Assembly: GCA_905147135.1 (NCBI GenBank)
Contig: LR990067.1
Location: forward strand, 8,618,001 to 8,682,000
Origin: Blastobasis lacticolella
Lineage: Eukaryota > Arthropoda > Insecta > Lepidoptera > Blastobasidae
Reading direction: 5' to 3'
DNA length: 64,000 nucleotides
Position numbers and translations under genes: made by a program. The first letter of the stretch is position 1, and the number at the start of each line of letters is the position of its first letter. Positions 20,214-30,954 of this stretch are shown piece after piece. The notes under the pieces were generated by a model. It was not told the origin of the DNA, made no database searches, and saw only the letters and a program-made list of their open reading frames with translations.

Positions 20214-20249
20214 TTTTTTTATTCGTATCGGGTACAATCCTCGTCATGA

Positions 20250-20344
20250 AAGAAGGGACTTGTCAAATGGCAGTAGACGGGACTTCGCGCAGGTAAGCGC
20301 GTACTAAGCAAGTCGAACCACGTGACCCGCCACGTCTCTTCTTA
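20250..20344. mobile_element. Short hairpin MITE, family M2 copy 1
   Basis: AGAAGGGACTTGTCAAATGG and the complementary CACGTCTCTTCTT close a 95-bp unit that is repeated almost unchanged at 45991-46085. Confidence 0.6.
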
Positions 20345-20360
20345 TTTGACACTAGTTGTA

Positions 20361-20611
20361 GAGCTCGTCTAATCTAAAATGACGCGCCCCACTATCGCAT
20401 TAACGCACACAAGCAAGTTTAAAATATGGACGCAATACATATACAAATGCCGTTGTAATTGGTCATTCAGTTGCCGGTGAAATTCAAACGTAGGAGCACG
20501 CGTCGTTCATTGGCTCCCACACAGATGAAGTGTCGTTATCAATATTTGCACTCACACATCGAAATCAACTAACTAAGTAGTGGGGCGCGTCATTTTAGAC
20601 TAGACGAGCTC
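20361..20611. mobile_element. 251-bp MITE with long TIRs and TA duplication
   Basis: Inverted ends of about 34 bp begin GAGCTCGTCTAATCTAAAAT and continue with GACGCGCCCCACTA. TA flanks both sides (20359-20360, 20612-20613), as for Tc1/mariner-type insertion. Confidence 0.8.
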
Positions 20612-20769
20612 TACTAATATATCGTTTTGAGGCTAGTTGAACTAGGTTAAGTGTGCCTCCAAATGCCGTTGGCGAAGCGAGGTTGAGCGGTCTTCTGCTG
20701 GGGACCCAAGGACTGGCTGAACAGTCTCAGGAGCCGATTAGCATCCCGTGAGGGTATATTACGAGTATC

Positions 20770-21040
20770 ATCATCACAGCCAATAAAAGTCCACTGCAGG
20801 ACCCAGGGCCTCTCCCACAAAAAGGGAGGTTATTGCCATAATCTCCACGCTTGGCAGGCGGGTTGGAGATCGCAGTGTTATAATATAATAATGGAAAATG
20901 CTGCTGCCCATTTTCCAGTCTACGGAGGCGCTTAGATCGTTTGCCTCGAAAGCATTAGTCGCCTTGTACGACACCCACGAGTGCAAGGGGTTGGTGCTAT
21001 TCTACTCTGCTGGACACCACACGGCCATTACGAGTATGAT
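20770..21040 (-). repeat. Interspersed repeat C copy
   Basis: Same blocks as at 13035 and 35786: 'aaaagtccactgcagga', CTCCACGCTTGGCAGGCGGG, CCTTGTACGACACCCACGAG, 'ggacaccacacggc'. Confidence 0.65.
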
Positions 21041-21204
21041 TATATATTATTAGGAACAATGCTTGCGTAGTCATGTTTTTAAACGTGGGGGTTTACAACA
21101 TGGGGTTCTTCAAGATTTATGTCTACAGGTACCTCAAAGGCCGGCACCGCATCCGATCCCCTAAGGTTGCAGATGTCCTAGTCGCCGGTAGCTGCTCACT
21201 ATCA

Positions 21205-21457
21205 GTAGCCGTATTCACAATGGCTCGGAAATCGGATTCGGATACGGAATCGACAAAGGACCCCCAAAAGTTCTTAGGACAAATGTGGTTTCAGATAATT
21301 TTGATGAAATTTTCATATGTTATAGAGAGAAGAGTTTCCGTGGAATCTATCGGGATTCTGAATAATAGTTTTCGAATCGATCGACACGGATTCGCCGCTC
21401 ACGAATTTCGTGTCGAATCGTTCGGAAACGGTTTCGAATCATTGTGAATACGGCTAC
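21205..21457 (+). mobile_element. 253-bp MITE, family M3 copy 1
   Basis: 17-bp inverted ends GTAGCCGTATTCACAAT; the interior is rich in ATCGATTCGAA-like words. A second copy in inverse orientation is at 40991-41235. The 124-residue ORF overlapping it is a by-product of the repeat. Confidence 0.8.
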
Positions 21458-21682
21458 AGGTGGACCGTCCGTCCGTGTAACTACCTAGACAATAAAAAAA
21501 TACAAGTATCACCTAATTAATGCGGTTGATGTTTTCCCATAAAAACATGAGGCAACTTATTTAAAATATAAACGGATTGATCACGTACGGAGTACATAGG
21601 TACCTACTTCACTGTGTTATGTATTGTGTCTGACATTATGAGAGGTGAAACGTCCAAATATTTCCATTATTATGTTTTGCAT

Positions 21683-21877
21683 CGATTTTACTTCACTATC
21701 GCGTTTGCGTGGAAATTAGTAAAAAAAAATGTATAGTAATACGTAGATGAAGTTTTTTCTTCATACTAATTTCTACGTACACTGTCACTACACATATTAT
21801 CGGGTTTGTGAACAACTACGAAAGTCTTAAAACTTAAATTTCCACGTAAACACAAACGTGATAGTAAAGTAAAATCG
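21683..21877. mobile_element. 195-bp MITE, family M4
   Basis: CGATTTTACTTCACTATCGC and its complement (GATAGTAAAGTAAAATCG) form the ends; the arms continue through GTGGAAATT. Inside is CACTACACATATTATCGGGT, also found in the hairpin at 38853. Confidence 0.75.
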
Positions 21878-22303
21878 AAGCTAAACTTACACTCAGCATT
21901 CAGAACGTCCATTGTGTAGAGTAAAGGGTAGTGGTCATCATCATCATATATTTAGGAGTAGAACTCTTGTCAATGGAGCAATCGCCACTCTTCTCTCCTA
22001 TCTGCCAACCTCTTCATGTCTTTATAATCTCCGGCGCTCACTATTTCCCAAGATAAGGATGGTGGCAGAGTTCATAAAATCAAAAGATGCGAATAAAGGC
22101 GCGCAGGGAAGATATGATTATTGGGGGTAATCTCCAAATATACTGAAACGATTTTAAATATTCTTTCGGATTTACGTTTAACAACTGTCTACGTATTTAT
22201 TGTATGTGTATTAATGTGTATATGTATACCAATAACACTAACGTTTAACTTATAAACCGCGCTGTACATTAGAGCAATAGAAAACTGGTATGTACGTATA
22301 GGC

Positions 22304-22535
22304 GAGCGTCGATGGCCGAGTGGTAAGGGTATCCGACTCGTAAGCGAGAAGTACCGGGTTAGAATCCCACTGCGGCCATGTACCAATGACTCTTTACTGA
22401 GTTAAGTACATTAGTAGAATGCTAACCGATGCTCTTACAGTGAGGGAAAACATCGAGATGAAACCTGCACATGCAGGCGACTGAATTTGTTCCCCTGTTA
22501 ACTGTCACTTACGTCAGATGGCAATCGCCCTACTG
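22304..22535 (+). repeat. SINE family B copy, 3' truncated
   Basis: Head AGCGTCGATGGCCGAGTGGT, B box GGTTAGAATCCCACTG and the 'aaccgatgctcttac' body are present; the 3' third is missing. Confidence 0.75.
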
Positions 22536-23962
22536 TAATTACCTGATGTATAACCGGAATATTGACGCCCTGAGGCTCATTATTTTTTAAATCACATTGG
22601 CTCTACCGAAGAACTACGGTTAAAAAATTAATAAAATCAACATCATGAATCAAAGTATCGAAATTTTGCTGAAAAAAAAATGCTGAAAATCGAAAACCGC
22701 TTGAGTCAAGGCGAGCAATTAAAAAATATGGCCCCAGATGATGATGATGATGGCGATGATGACTGATCAATAGTATCTAATTATTATGGTTCGTACGTTT
22801 CCAGTCACTAGCGAATACAAAAACTTCCTTGACCTACTTATTTAAAATAAGATAAACTATCTGTATTATATAAAAAATAATAAAATCCCCATTGTTGTAG
22901 AATCAAATAATCATGTGTTTTCCACTCCAACAAACTGAAACAGATCAACTGTGATTATATTTTCCACTTTGCCATCGTTATGACTATACCTATCAGAATA
23001 TTATACATTCAATGGGAAACTAGTAGGTAGACAGCCCATACCATAGTAGAGGAAAGTAACCAAATATGGAATACCATTTTGTTTTTTGAATATAAAAAAT
23101 AAACTATTCATAGTACGAAGTAAATTTTTATATTAGATGAGAAGATATAATGTACTGCAACCCTTAATGATAGTCTTATGATTTTATTCACTATTTAGAG
23201 TATCAAAAACCTAGTTAAATCAAAAAATGAAAAAGGTAGTCAAATATGGAATAGGTACCCCAAATATGGACCATAAGAAAAAGCCACCACAACTACTTAA
23301 AAATATGATAAAATAATGTTTTGTAATACTTAATAACAGTCTCAGGTTTAGTAGTTAGACTAGTTTAACTAGTTTAAAAAAATTATAAGACTGTTATACC
23401 TATTGCAAAAAATAAAGATTAAATTAAATTTAAAATAGGTACATATGAAATTGGACATAGTGACCCCCGGACGGTCCCCGTATCTTGAGTTATCCGTCCT
23501 ATCTAATATATAACATTGATAAAATTTGTAGCAAATCGATTCAGCTGGCTTAAATCTTAAAAAGAAGTATTTGTTGTTTGTAAAACAGCTTATCTTAAGG
23601 CTTTGTATGAAAAATGCTGTTTACCAACCGCAAATCACAATAATAGTTTTTATGTTATAAATCAATACATTTTTGGATTTCGGATATTTTTTGTGTTAGA
23701 AAGCGTTCTGAAAAATAAATTTATACACATTAAAGTATACATTAAACCATCAATTTCGATTTTGACCCGAATATAGAATATTCCATAAGTGGACCCCAGT
23801 GCTTGTCCATATTTGGAATTTAATGACCTCACAAAGTATTGCCAATATTAAAATAATTACAAAACAGAAACAAATAAACAGCCTGGAAATACAAGAACTA
23901 GTATATATGCAACCACATAAATATGCGAGTAGAACGTTATCACTCTCTAAATATTAAGAAAT

Positions 23963-24157
23963 ATACCTGTTTTACCTACCAATAAAACAGTTATTATATG
24001 CGGAAACCTTATTCGAGACCTATAGTGAGAGAGACATCAACGCTTACGTCATTCGAAACAGCCCCAAACGATCCCTACCACAGCTTTTCCCGCCATTTTG
24101 GTTCTGCGTGGTAGGGGAAGTTAGCTTGCCACCCGACGTTAGATTATTCCTTCACAT
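23963..24157 (+). repeat. DIRS-like element, inverted terminal repeat (low-coordinate copy)
   Basis: Starts ATACCTGTTTTACCTACCAA; from TTATTCGAGACCTATAGTGA on it is the reverse complement of 28756-28905. The outermost 35 or so bases differ between the two copies. Confidence 0.85.
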
Positions 24158-24203
24158 TGAATCTCACTATGGAAAAAATTATGCCATCAGGCAGGAATGC
24201 AAA

Positions 24204-24309
24204 TATAGGTCTCGAATAAGGTTTCCGCATATAATAACTGTTTTATTGGTAGGTAAAACAGGTATATTATATGCTCAGAACCGTTATTCGAGACCTATAG
24301 TGAGATTTG
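24204..24309 (+). repeat. DIRS-like internal complementary region
   Basis: The left half (GTCTCGAATAAGGTTTCCGC to AAAACAGGTAT) complements the low-coordinate outer end. The right half (TATTATATGCTCAGAACCGT to GTGAGA) complements the high-coordinate outer end. The junction marks the element borders at 23963 and 28922. Confidence 0.85.
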
Positions 24310-24744
24310 TTTGTTATCGCCTGGTGGCAAGCATATTCTAAAAGCCAATGTGTGATAGTAGTTTAGCAAGTGTGCTTTGGCAAGTATAAAGAATGCATGC
24401 TACAAGTATGAAGCTAGTAAAAATTATAATTTTCATAACAAAATACTATGAAAAACGAAATTTAAGTGGCTAAACTTTGTAAGAAAAAACGTTTTGTAAA
24501 CAAAACAAAGCATTTTTATTTTACTTATAACCTTGATACTTAGGTGCAAACATTAATCAAATTATATCCTGGTAAATACAAAAATGTAATAGAAGTACAT
24601 AATCAGATTATGAGTATAATGGATTAAATCATAGAAACATTTATAATTTTGCATCAATTTTAAAATTAATCTTAAATGAAATATCTTTAATAACTATGAA
24701 ACATTCTCAAAATGATTAGACAAATTATAACAAATTATAAGGTA

Positions 24745-25620
24745 TTAGGTAGGGGTTTTCCAATTTCCCTTTCTCATGACGTCATCAATAGTGGCGTTGT
24801 CCAGCCAGTTGAGGGAGGCGGCGGCGCCGCGGGTGCTGCCCGCGCTGGCGTTCACGCCGGCCGCCCGCAGCAGCCCCTTCACTCAGCCCGCGATCTGCGT
24901 GCGGGATGCCGCTCGCACGCGACCAGAGGCCGATATAAATAATTGCGTCAGTCCAGTGTCGGATCGTCGTTGCTTTGAAATTTTGATTAGATTTTTAAGA
25001 CATGAGACGGGACACAAGCTTTCATCTTCAGATTTCAAAAGCTTCCACGACGATTGTCTGTGAACATAATTGTCTGTTTTTGATCCAAAAATTGGGTGTA
25101 AAATAAAAGAGTCAGGGAATTCCTCAAAATGGTCGCTATACATATGCAAGAGAGTAAGGTCATGCACCCTTCTACTAGATGCAAGTAGCAAAATGAGAGC
25201 TGTGCGTCGAGACCACTCAAACAAAGTAAGATTGATAATTGGATTGTTGCTTAGCCACTGAGCGACTGACCTTGGATCCCATGTATATGATTTCTTTGGT
25301 TGTCTATCGGCTCCTGCAGCTGAGATCGATTTAAGGATTCTTTTAACAGTCGTATTATTACTTAAACTTTCAGAGTCAGGATTAGATAAAGTGGCGATAG
25401 TAGATTTATATACAAATATAGTTTTGTAAGAAAGATTGCATTTTAAATGCAGGTGAGCAAGGTATTTTGCTAACTGTGCACCCGAGGAGTGTACAGGGTT
25501 GACAGAATTGTCCTTGCACCATTATGCCATTTAGACCAAATAGACATATATACCTTTTTTGTAGACGATCGCCAACTGGAGTTTAATAACTCCACCTCTT
25601 TTCTTGTCCATTCTGTCAGT
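24745..25620 (-). pseudogene. Tyrosine recombinase of the DIRS-like element (broken)
   Basis: The N-terminal part lies in the frame ending at 25470 (WTRKEVELLNSSWRSSTKK). A shift near 25490 brings in AKYLAHLHLKCNLSYKT and then RTALILLLASSRRVHDLTLL, where ASSRRVHDL is the box I arginine region. The C-terminal region reads SAGSTRGAAASLNW around 24800; here the family's HxxR motif has Gly where His is expected. A TGA replaces a Trp-like codon near 24888, and the frame stops after GNWKTPT, before a clear catalytic Tyr. The stretch 24785-24925 is far more GC-rich than the rest. Confidence 0.75.
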
Positions 25621-26581
25621 TGGGGCTCCCACCCCTCACTAACCAGGCTTCCAGGCAAAGCTGATTGACGTGTGGAGGAGGCAATTGAGTACTGGTGTCC
25701 ACTAGCCTGTGACGAAGATCCATTATGGTGAACGGTGCACTCACCGCCCGTCTCTTGAGATCCGGCCGCCAATACACTTTGTGCCACCGAGGGGCCACCA
25801 CAATGAATAGGCCGTAGGCCGAGTTGAGATGTGCTAAGACTCGAGGCAGGAGGTGCGGCGGTGGGAAGGCCCATGCCCTGTGATAGTCCCATTGTTTGCT
25901 GAATGCATCGTGATATTCTGCGTTCCAATCGTTGCAATCTCGAGACACGTAGCGCGTAACGACGTGTGCGCTCTTGGAAGCAAACAAATCTATTTCTGGC
26001 TTTCCGTGTTGATTGAATACTAACTGGCATGCCTCTGGAACTAGTGTCCACTCGCTCTGGAGTCTTTGCCGAGATAATCGATCGGCTTCTATGTTCAGTA
26101 TTCCTGGAATGTGTTGTGGAACAACTTGAATGCTGTATCTGTCCAGCAGTTGTAAGAGGACACAAGTCATTTCGAAAAGATTTCTCGATCTCAATCTGCC
26201 TTCGTTTTTTATATAGCTTATCACGCTTTTGTTGTTCGATTGCAGCAGAATAGTTGAATATCGAAGAAGTCTGCGATGATTCTGTATTGTCTGTACTATG
26301 GCCCACATCTCTTTGAGATTGCTGTGCCATTTCATTTCACCTGGTAGCCACTTGCCTTTGTAAGGATGACCATCTACAACTGCTCCCCATCCTGATGCCG
26401 ATGCGTCTGTAGTTACAAAGTGGCTGACTGATTGAACATGTATAGCTGTTATGGTCACACCAGGATCCAGCCACCATTGCAGCTCTTTCAGGGCACACGA
26501 TTCTATCGGACACTTTCGATATGGATGTTCCTTCGGAAGACGAGAAGCGGTGGCAGTGAAGACGCCCTCTTGGTACGACAA
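25616..26581 (-). pseudogene. RNase H domain region of the DIRS-like element
   Basis: This is a 321-residue open frame. TTDASASGWGAV supplies the first RNase H Asp and NLKEMWAI the Glu. LQSNNKSVISYI sits where SDN is usual, so an Asp appears replaced by Asn. IEADRLSR supplies the last Asp. The C-terminal half, EIDLFASKSAHVVTRYVSRD and PRVLAHLNS, is typical of DIRS/Pat polyproteins downstream of RNase H. The recombinase frame overlaps its end in another frame, as is usual in this group. Confidence 0.82.
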
Positions 26582-27637
26582 ATGCTGCGAAATTCAGTAG
26601 TCCGATCAGGTTCTGAGCGGTTTTTAGATTCCAGACCTTTTTTGCTAACAGTGAGCGTACAGTCCTTTTGATTTTCAACCATTTTTCTTCTTGAAGTTCT
26701 TTCACGTCTCGCCACAGATTCCACTGGATACCCAAGTATTCTATGAGCTTGGTCGGTTTGAGAACAGACTTCTGAAAATTTATGGTCCATCCAAGAAGCG
26801 TCAGGAAATGGACAGCTTCTACAGCGTGGTCTTTTAAAATATCTCTGTCTTGGTTCACAATGAGAAAATCGTCTAAATAGACAATTACTCTTGAGACCTC
26901 TGCTGCGCAGTATCTGGGCTAGCCAGTTCGATACTGTTGCAAACGCCTTGGGTGCCGAAGACAGCCCGAAGGGTAAACAAGTTATTTGTAATAGCTCCAT
27001 TACTTCTGCAGTCTTGTAAAGAACTAGCAGGAACGGTTGGTGGGCTTTGCATACAGGAATGTGAAAGTATGCGTGAGTCAAATCTATCTTCACTGCCCAA
27101 TATCCTTTTTGTAAAAAATGTGGCACTTTCTGAACATTTATCAATTTGAACTTGAACGGACTTATGTATAAAATTTAAGTTCTTTAAATTGAATATCGAG
27201 CGATCGCTCGCGTCCGATTTCGTTATCAAAAACATTGGGCACACAAAGCTTGGTGTTTGCGGGGCGGGTACCAGGATGTTATGCCTTTTTAGTTCGACTA
27301 TTTGATTTGTCATTTGTAAACTTGTAGGTGTCTGATAATGTATTAATAATCGGGGTTCTATTAATGGAGGTACTTGTAGAAAAGGTAGTCGGTACCCCGA
27401 TATTATTTTTAGCACGCAATCTGGAACGTCGAAATATTTCCAAACACTTATGTAATTTATTAGCCGCACGCCATAAAATATGTTTTGTGTAATGGGTAGG
27501 GCATAGTCATTTACGAAATTTATTATCTTTTCGGGCGCCTTTATCATAATACTTTTTGTTAGAACCAGTCTGTTGTTTTGTGCCAAATTTGTTACCTGCA
27601 TACCCGCGAGTCCGGGGAGTCTTAGGTAAAGAATCAC
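26337..27637 (-). pseudogene. Reverse transcriptase of the DIRS-like element (frameshifted)
   Basis: Recognisable blocks in minus-strand order are YRLPFLQVPPL; QIVELKRHNILVPA...PMFLITKSD; a shift near 27140; WAVKIDLTHAYFHIPVC with the first catalytic Asp; LPFGLSSAPKAF; a second shift; VIVYLDDFLIVNQDRD with the YLDD box (about 26855-26885); and LGWTINFQKSVLKPTK...LGIQWN. The domain order fits DIRS-type RT. At least two frame changes make it non-functional as read. Confidence 0.85.
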
Positions 27638-28557
27638 GATAACCCTGAGAAGTCGAGGGTGGTTGCTTATCGTGGTCTAGTTCCTGCGCTTGGAAAAACC
27701 TCCGCGGTTTCTTGGCGCGTATTTCCTGTCTATTCCGCATAGACGAAAGTGGTTCTTCGGCAGACCTTTTGTTCGTGGAAAATATTTTGTTTGTTCCATC
27801 TATTTTTTGCAAAAAAGTGCTTAATGTTTCTGCATTAAAAAGTTCGCTGTCAGTAGGGGGAATTTAAATAGTACGTGATAGTATTTTATACCAGATAAAA
27901 TACTATCACGTCGCTTTTGAATATTGTCGGCTCGGCGGCCGCAAACTAGTTGCAACAAGTCTTCAGATACCTTTGTATAGGCAGATTTATCTGAAAAATG
28001 ACTATTAAGTTTCTCGAATAGCGTATCTGCATTTACAACGGTATCTGTGGAATGTGACCAATTCATGATGTCCTGCAAATTCTTTTTGAAAATTTCAGTT
28101 TGTTGAATTATAGTATGCGTCATAGCCCCAAGAGATCTGAATTAAAATGCTGTAATTTAGATAGCAAACTTAATCTACCCTCTGACGAATTTTCCACGAC
28201 GGGCTGCTTCAAATTCGTATTTATATTGAAGTCAATAGAAGTTACTTTTTTAGGTTTAGCTAAGAAGCCATTGCCCTTTAACAATGAAGTTTTGAGTCCT
28301 TCCTCTTGGTGTAATGAGATGTCGGACTCTGAGCTGCCGGTTTCACACTCACGATTAGAACGTTTCGATTTATCTAACTTTAGAAAGTTAACTATGTCGC
28401 TCACCTGCTTGGATAGCAACTCCATTTTCTTACTATCGGAAGATCGTGAGCGTTTTCGAGACCTCTTCCGTCGGGATGATTTATTTCTCGATGATTCACT
28501 AGAACTGGATGAACTATCCGGAGGATGAGCTTGAGCCGGAGCCTGTTCTTCATCCAT
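27507..28557 (-). pseudogene. Gag-like region of the DIRS-like element
   Basis: The first frame (28557-28120) starts MDEEQAPAQAHPPDSSSSSS and has a basic Arg/Ser/Lys stretch (SRRKRSRKRSRSSDSKK), consistent with nucleic-acid binding. It continues in other frames at 28123-27821 (NLQDIMNWSHSTDTVVN) and 27812-27507 (Lys/Arg-rich, ending near RT). No zinc knuckle is seen. Assignment as Gag rests on position and composition. Confidence 0.65.
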
Positions 28558-28751
28558 GTCGTGAAATAAGGTCTTCCGCAGAGCTACCAGTTATACTGAA
28601 ACGCTGTGCAAAAGGAAAAGGCACAACACACAAAATAATTGTTGGAAACAGAAAGTAGGTAAGCAGAAAAAATTTCAATGTAAAATAGTTACCAAATACC
28701 ACGAACAGCTACGCTGTTTACTTGGGGTGTTACCTCGACGAAAGTCGATGC

Positions 28752-28922
28752 CAATGTGTGAAGGAATAATCTAACGTCGGGTGGCAAGCTAACTTCCCCT
28801 ACCACGCAGAACCAAAATGGCGGGAAAAGCTGTGGTAGGGATCGTTTGGGGCTGTTTCGAATGACGTAAGCGTTGATGTCTCTCTCACTATAGGTCTCGA
28901 ATAACGGTTCTGAGCATATAAT
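28752..28922 (-). repeat. DIRS-like element, inverted terminal repeat (high-coordinate copy)
   Basis: Complement of the repeat at 23999-24157; the outer end reads GGTTCTGAGCATATAAT. Confidence 0.85.
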
Positions 28923-29129
28923 ACATCGTTTTTACGTCTATTAAAATGTTCTAAGCAGCAACCAAACAAAACGCACATGCCATGTCACCGGCCTTCGCCC
29001 TACTGACAAGATTAAACCTATACACATCTAATCCATTTAAATTATTATTTTCGAAGAAATAAAGGAATTCCATATTTGGACCCTATTCCATATTTGGTTA
29101 CTTTCCTCTACTAATCGTATTTTATTTAT

Positions 29130-29930
29130 TTAACGGGCTTTGCCCCACCGCTCATTCCCACCGCTGCAACTCCTATGTAGCCAAGATCTACAGTAGCGAC
29201 AACCTGAGTTTTGACACTCAGGCTGAGGACGAGCTATAATAGGACTACGATAAGTCAGTATTGACTGACAGTAGTAAAAATGATAAAATATGGATATGGC
29301 AATAAGCTGGGGATAATCTGTTCTTGTCAGTCCTTCTGGTAAACATTCTGTTATTTGGCTTGAACTTGTACTTTTAGTAAGTATGTCTAAATTATTAATC
29401 ATGCTGAAAATTATCTCTCGCACTCCCTTTTTGATTGTTTCGCCCATTATTAAATAATATTATTCATAACTAACGAAAATAAACAATCCTACAGAAATCA
29501 AATTGTTTGTTATGACTTTTATGAATGACGTTCTATGACGTTTAAAAAACTTGGCATATGTTGCCATACAGAGATTTTTATTTGATTTTTTTTTATAAGC
29601 TATTCGGACTTAGCGTGGTCTTATTATAATACTGTCTTGGAACCCGCCTCAAATTTAAATAAGAAATACCAGATAGGAGTAGGAAATATAGTGTTCCTGC
29701 TCCCTCCGCTTTCGAAAAGGCGTGATACAAAAATTGACCTTATTTTGTGAGCAATATTCCATTTTGATCTGCTCTCTGACGACTTACGTTGCTGGATTAA
29801 GCAAAGGTGTAATCGGTCCCTATGATTCCTGCACTTAAGATTCATGTTAAAAACAGATCTGTTTTAAACACGAGTACGTTCATTAGGGAATGTAGTGGTC
29901 ATCAAAGTGATGATCAAAGTTTGAACTAAG
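29130..29930. other. Intergenic, probable transposon debris
   Basis: Short ORFs only. Text at 29150-29250 resembles a reversed repeat 3' end, but no second copy in the window confirms it. Confidence 0.3.
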
Positions 29931-30019
29931 AATATTTTCCTTGATATAACCGGTATAAAATAATCAAGACGATTATGTTACTTGCATCAACCGGTTCTCG
30001 TTATTATAACCTACTAATT

Positions 30020-30213
30020 CGAAAAGACAACACAATCTTGGCGGTAATGTGGCGGTTGTGCTCTCGCACACGACGGCCGGAGTCCCTCTTGACCATTACC
30101 TCGGATTTAGCAGATCAGCAAATTATACTCAGAAAAGAGTCATTGGCACTAGGGTTTGAACCCGATTCCTCGGTGTACGAGACAGACCACTTAACCATTA
30201 GTCCACCGATGCT
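30020..30213 (-). repeat. SINE family B copy with internal deletion
   Basis: 3' end block 'cttggcggtaatg', body 'cagatcagcaaatta', then directly 'ctcagaaaagagtcattggcac' and the tRNA-like head GGTTTGAACCCGATTCC ... CCACCGATGCTC, all inverted. Confidence 0.7.
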
Positions 30214-30559
30214 CTCTCGAAAAGAAAAAAACAACGTAGGTACCTAAAAGATAGGTAGGTAAAATGCTCGCCAGATAACTCCGCTCGCGACTCTCATGCT
30301 ATGGAGTTGGCTATCTGTCAAATTTAGTTCCATTCTCAGTCGCGAGCAGAATTTCGCTTGCGACCACTCTACCAATAAGTGCCACAAACTGACCCGGTGG
30401 CCAAAGCTGGAACTAACTGTCGCCATTTTGAAATGTCCTGTAAGTTCCTACAACAGCGACGCTGCCACCGGGTCTGATAAGTTTTTTGCAGTTTTACTAC
30501 CTTAATGACACCAATATGACACCGACAGTACAGACTCGAATCCTGACCTTTTTTGGGTC

Positions 30560-30790
30560 TCGCGACGAGGAGATGTCTCTTTGGAGCGCCTTGTGGTACA
30601 GGGAAAGGTGGATTGCACGAGACCACGCGGAAGATCACCGATACGCTGGACCGACCAAGTAAAAGCTGCAGTTAATGGTTCTCTCTATGAGTGTACTAGG
30701 AAAGCAGCAGTTCGAGAAGAGTGGCGCCGGATAGTGAAGCGTGCTGCCAATCCTCAACCGACGACCACGACCACTCTGTCAAGAGTGTAG
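30560..30790 (+). pseudogene. LINE ORF C-terminus (RTE-like)
   Basis: Reads LERLVVQGKVDCTRPRGRSP then RWTDQVKAAVN...AAVREEWRRIVKRAANPQPT, stop. GKR-RGR-P--RW-D and R--WR-I are the standard C-terminal motifs of RTE-type non-LTR ORFs in insects. Five-prime truncated. Confidence 0.7.
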
Positions 30791-30954
30791 CGACTTAGAA
30801 GAAGAATGACACCAATACATAAATGCATATCTAAAAGGAAGACCGGAAGAAATGTATGTATGGACCCCAGCCTTTAGGTACGAACAATAACGATATGTCA
30901 TTAGTAATTATCCTTTAGGCTATAATTATAGGCTATATATTTATGGAAAAAGTT

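Larger units (their letters stand above)
23963..28922 (-). mobile_element. DIRS-like tyrosine-recombinase retrotransposon (4.96 kb, decayed)
   Basis: On the minus strand the order is Gag-like region, reverse transcriptase, RNase H, tyrosine recombinase. Termini of about 160 bp (23999-24157 and 28756-28905) are inverted copies of each other with different outermost ends. An internal complementary region at 24204-24309 is the complement of the two outer ends joined. Inverted termini plus this internal region are the hallmark of DIRS-group elements, which replicate through a circle and integrate with a tyrosine recombinase instead of an integrase. Frameshifts and stops show this copy is inactive. 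Confidence 0.88.
23046..29111. mobile_element. TIR transposon remnant split by a DIRS-like element
   Basis: The ends GTAGAGGAAAGTAACCAAAT and its complement, inverted for about 27 bp, are flanked by TA (23044-23045 and 29112-29113). Without the 4.96-kb inner retroelement it is about 1.1 kb and has no transposase ORF. CCAAATATGG or its complement occurs five times inside, near both ends, with one further near-match. TA duplication suggests the Tc1/mariner/pogo group; the family is not determined. Confidence 0.75.

Noticed and set aside
21073..21447. 124-residue frame starting MFLNVGVYN
   Set aside because: It runs through MITE family M3, and the same residues occur antisense at 40945-41220 in the other copy.
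24712..25063. Plus-strand frames with GGGGAAGAARAG-type sequence
   Set aside because: Antisense of the GC-rich recombinase patch.
25470..26330. 286-residue minus-strand frame as an independent gene
   Set aside because: Most of it is out of frame with the RNase H domain and reads as a Ser/Arg-rich shadow. Only its C-terminal end (about residue 225 on) is the recombinase start.
28100..28528. 142-residue plus-strand frame
   Set aside because: It is antisense to the Gag-like region of the DIRS-like element, which explains its length.
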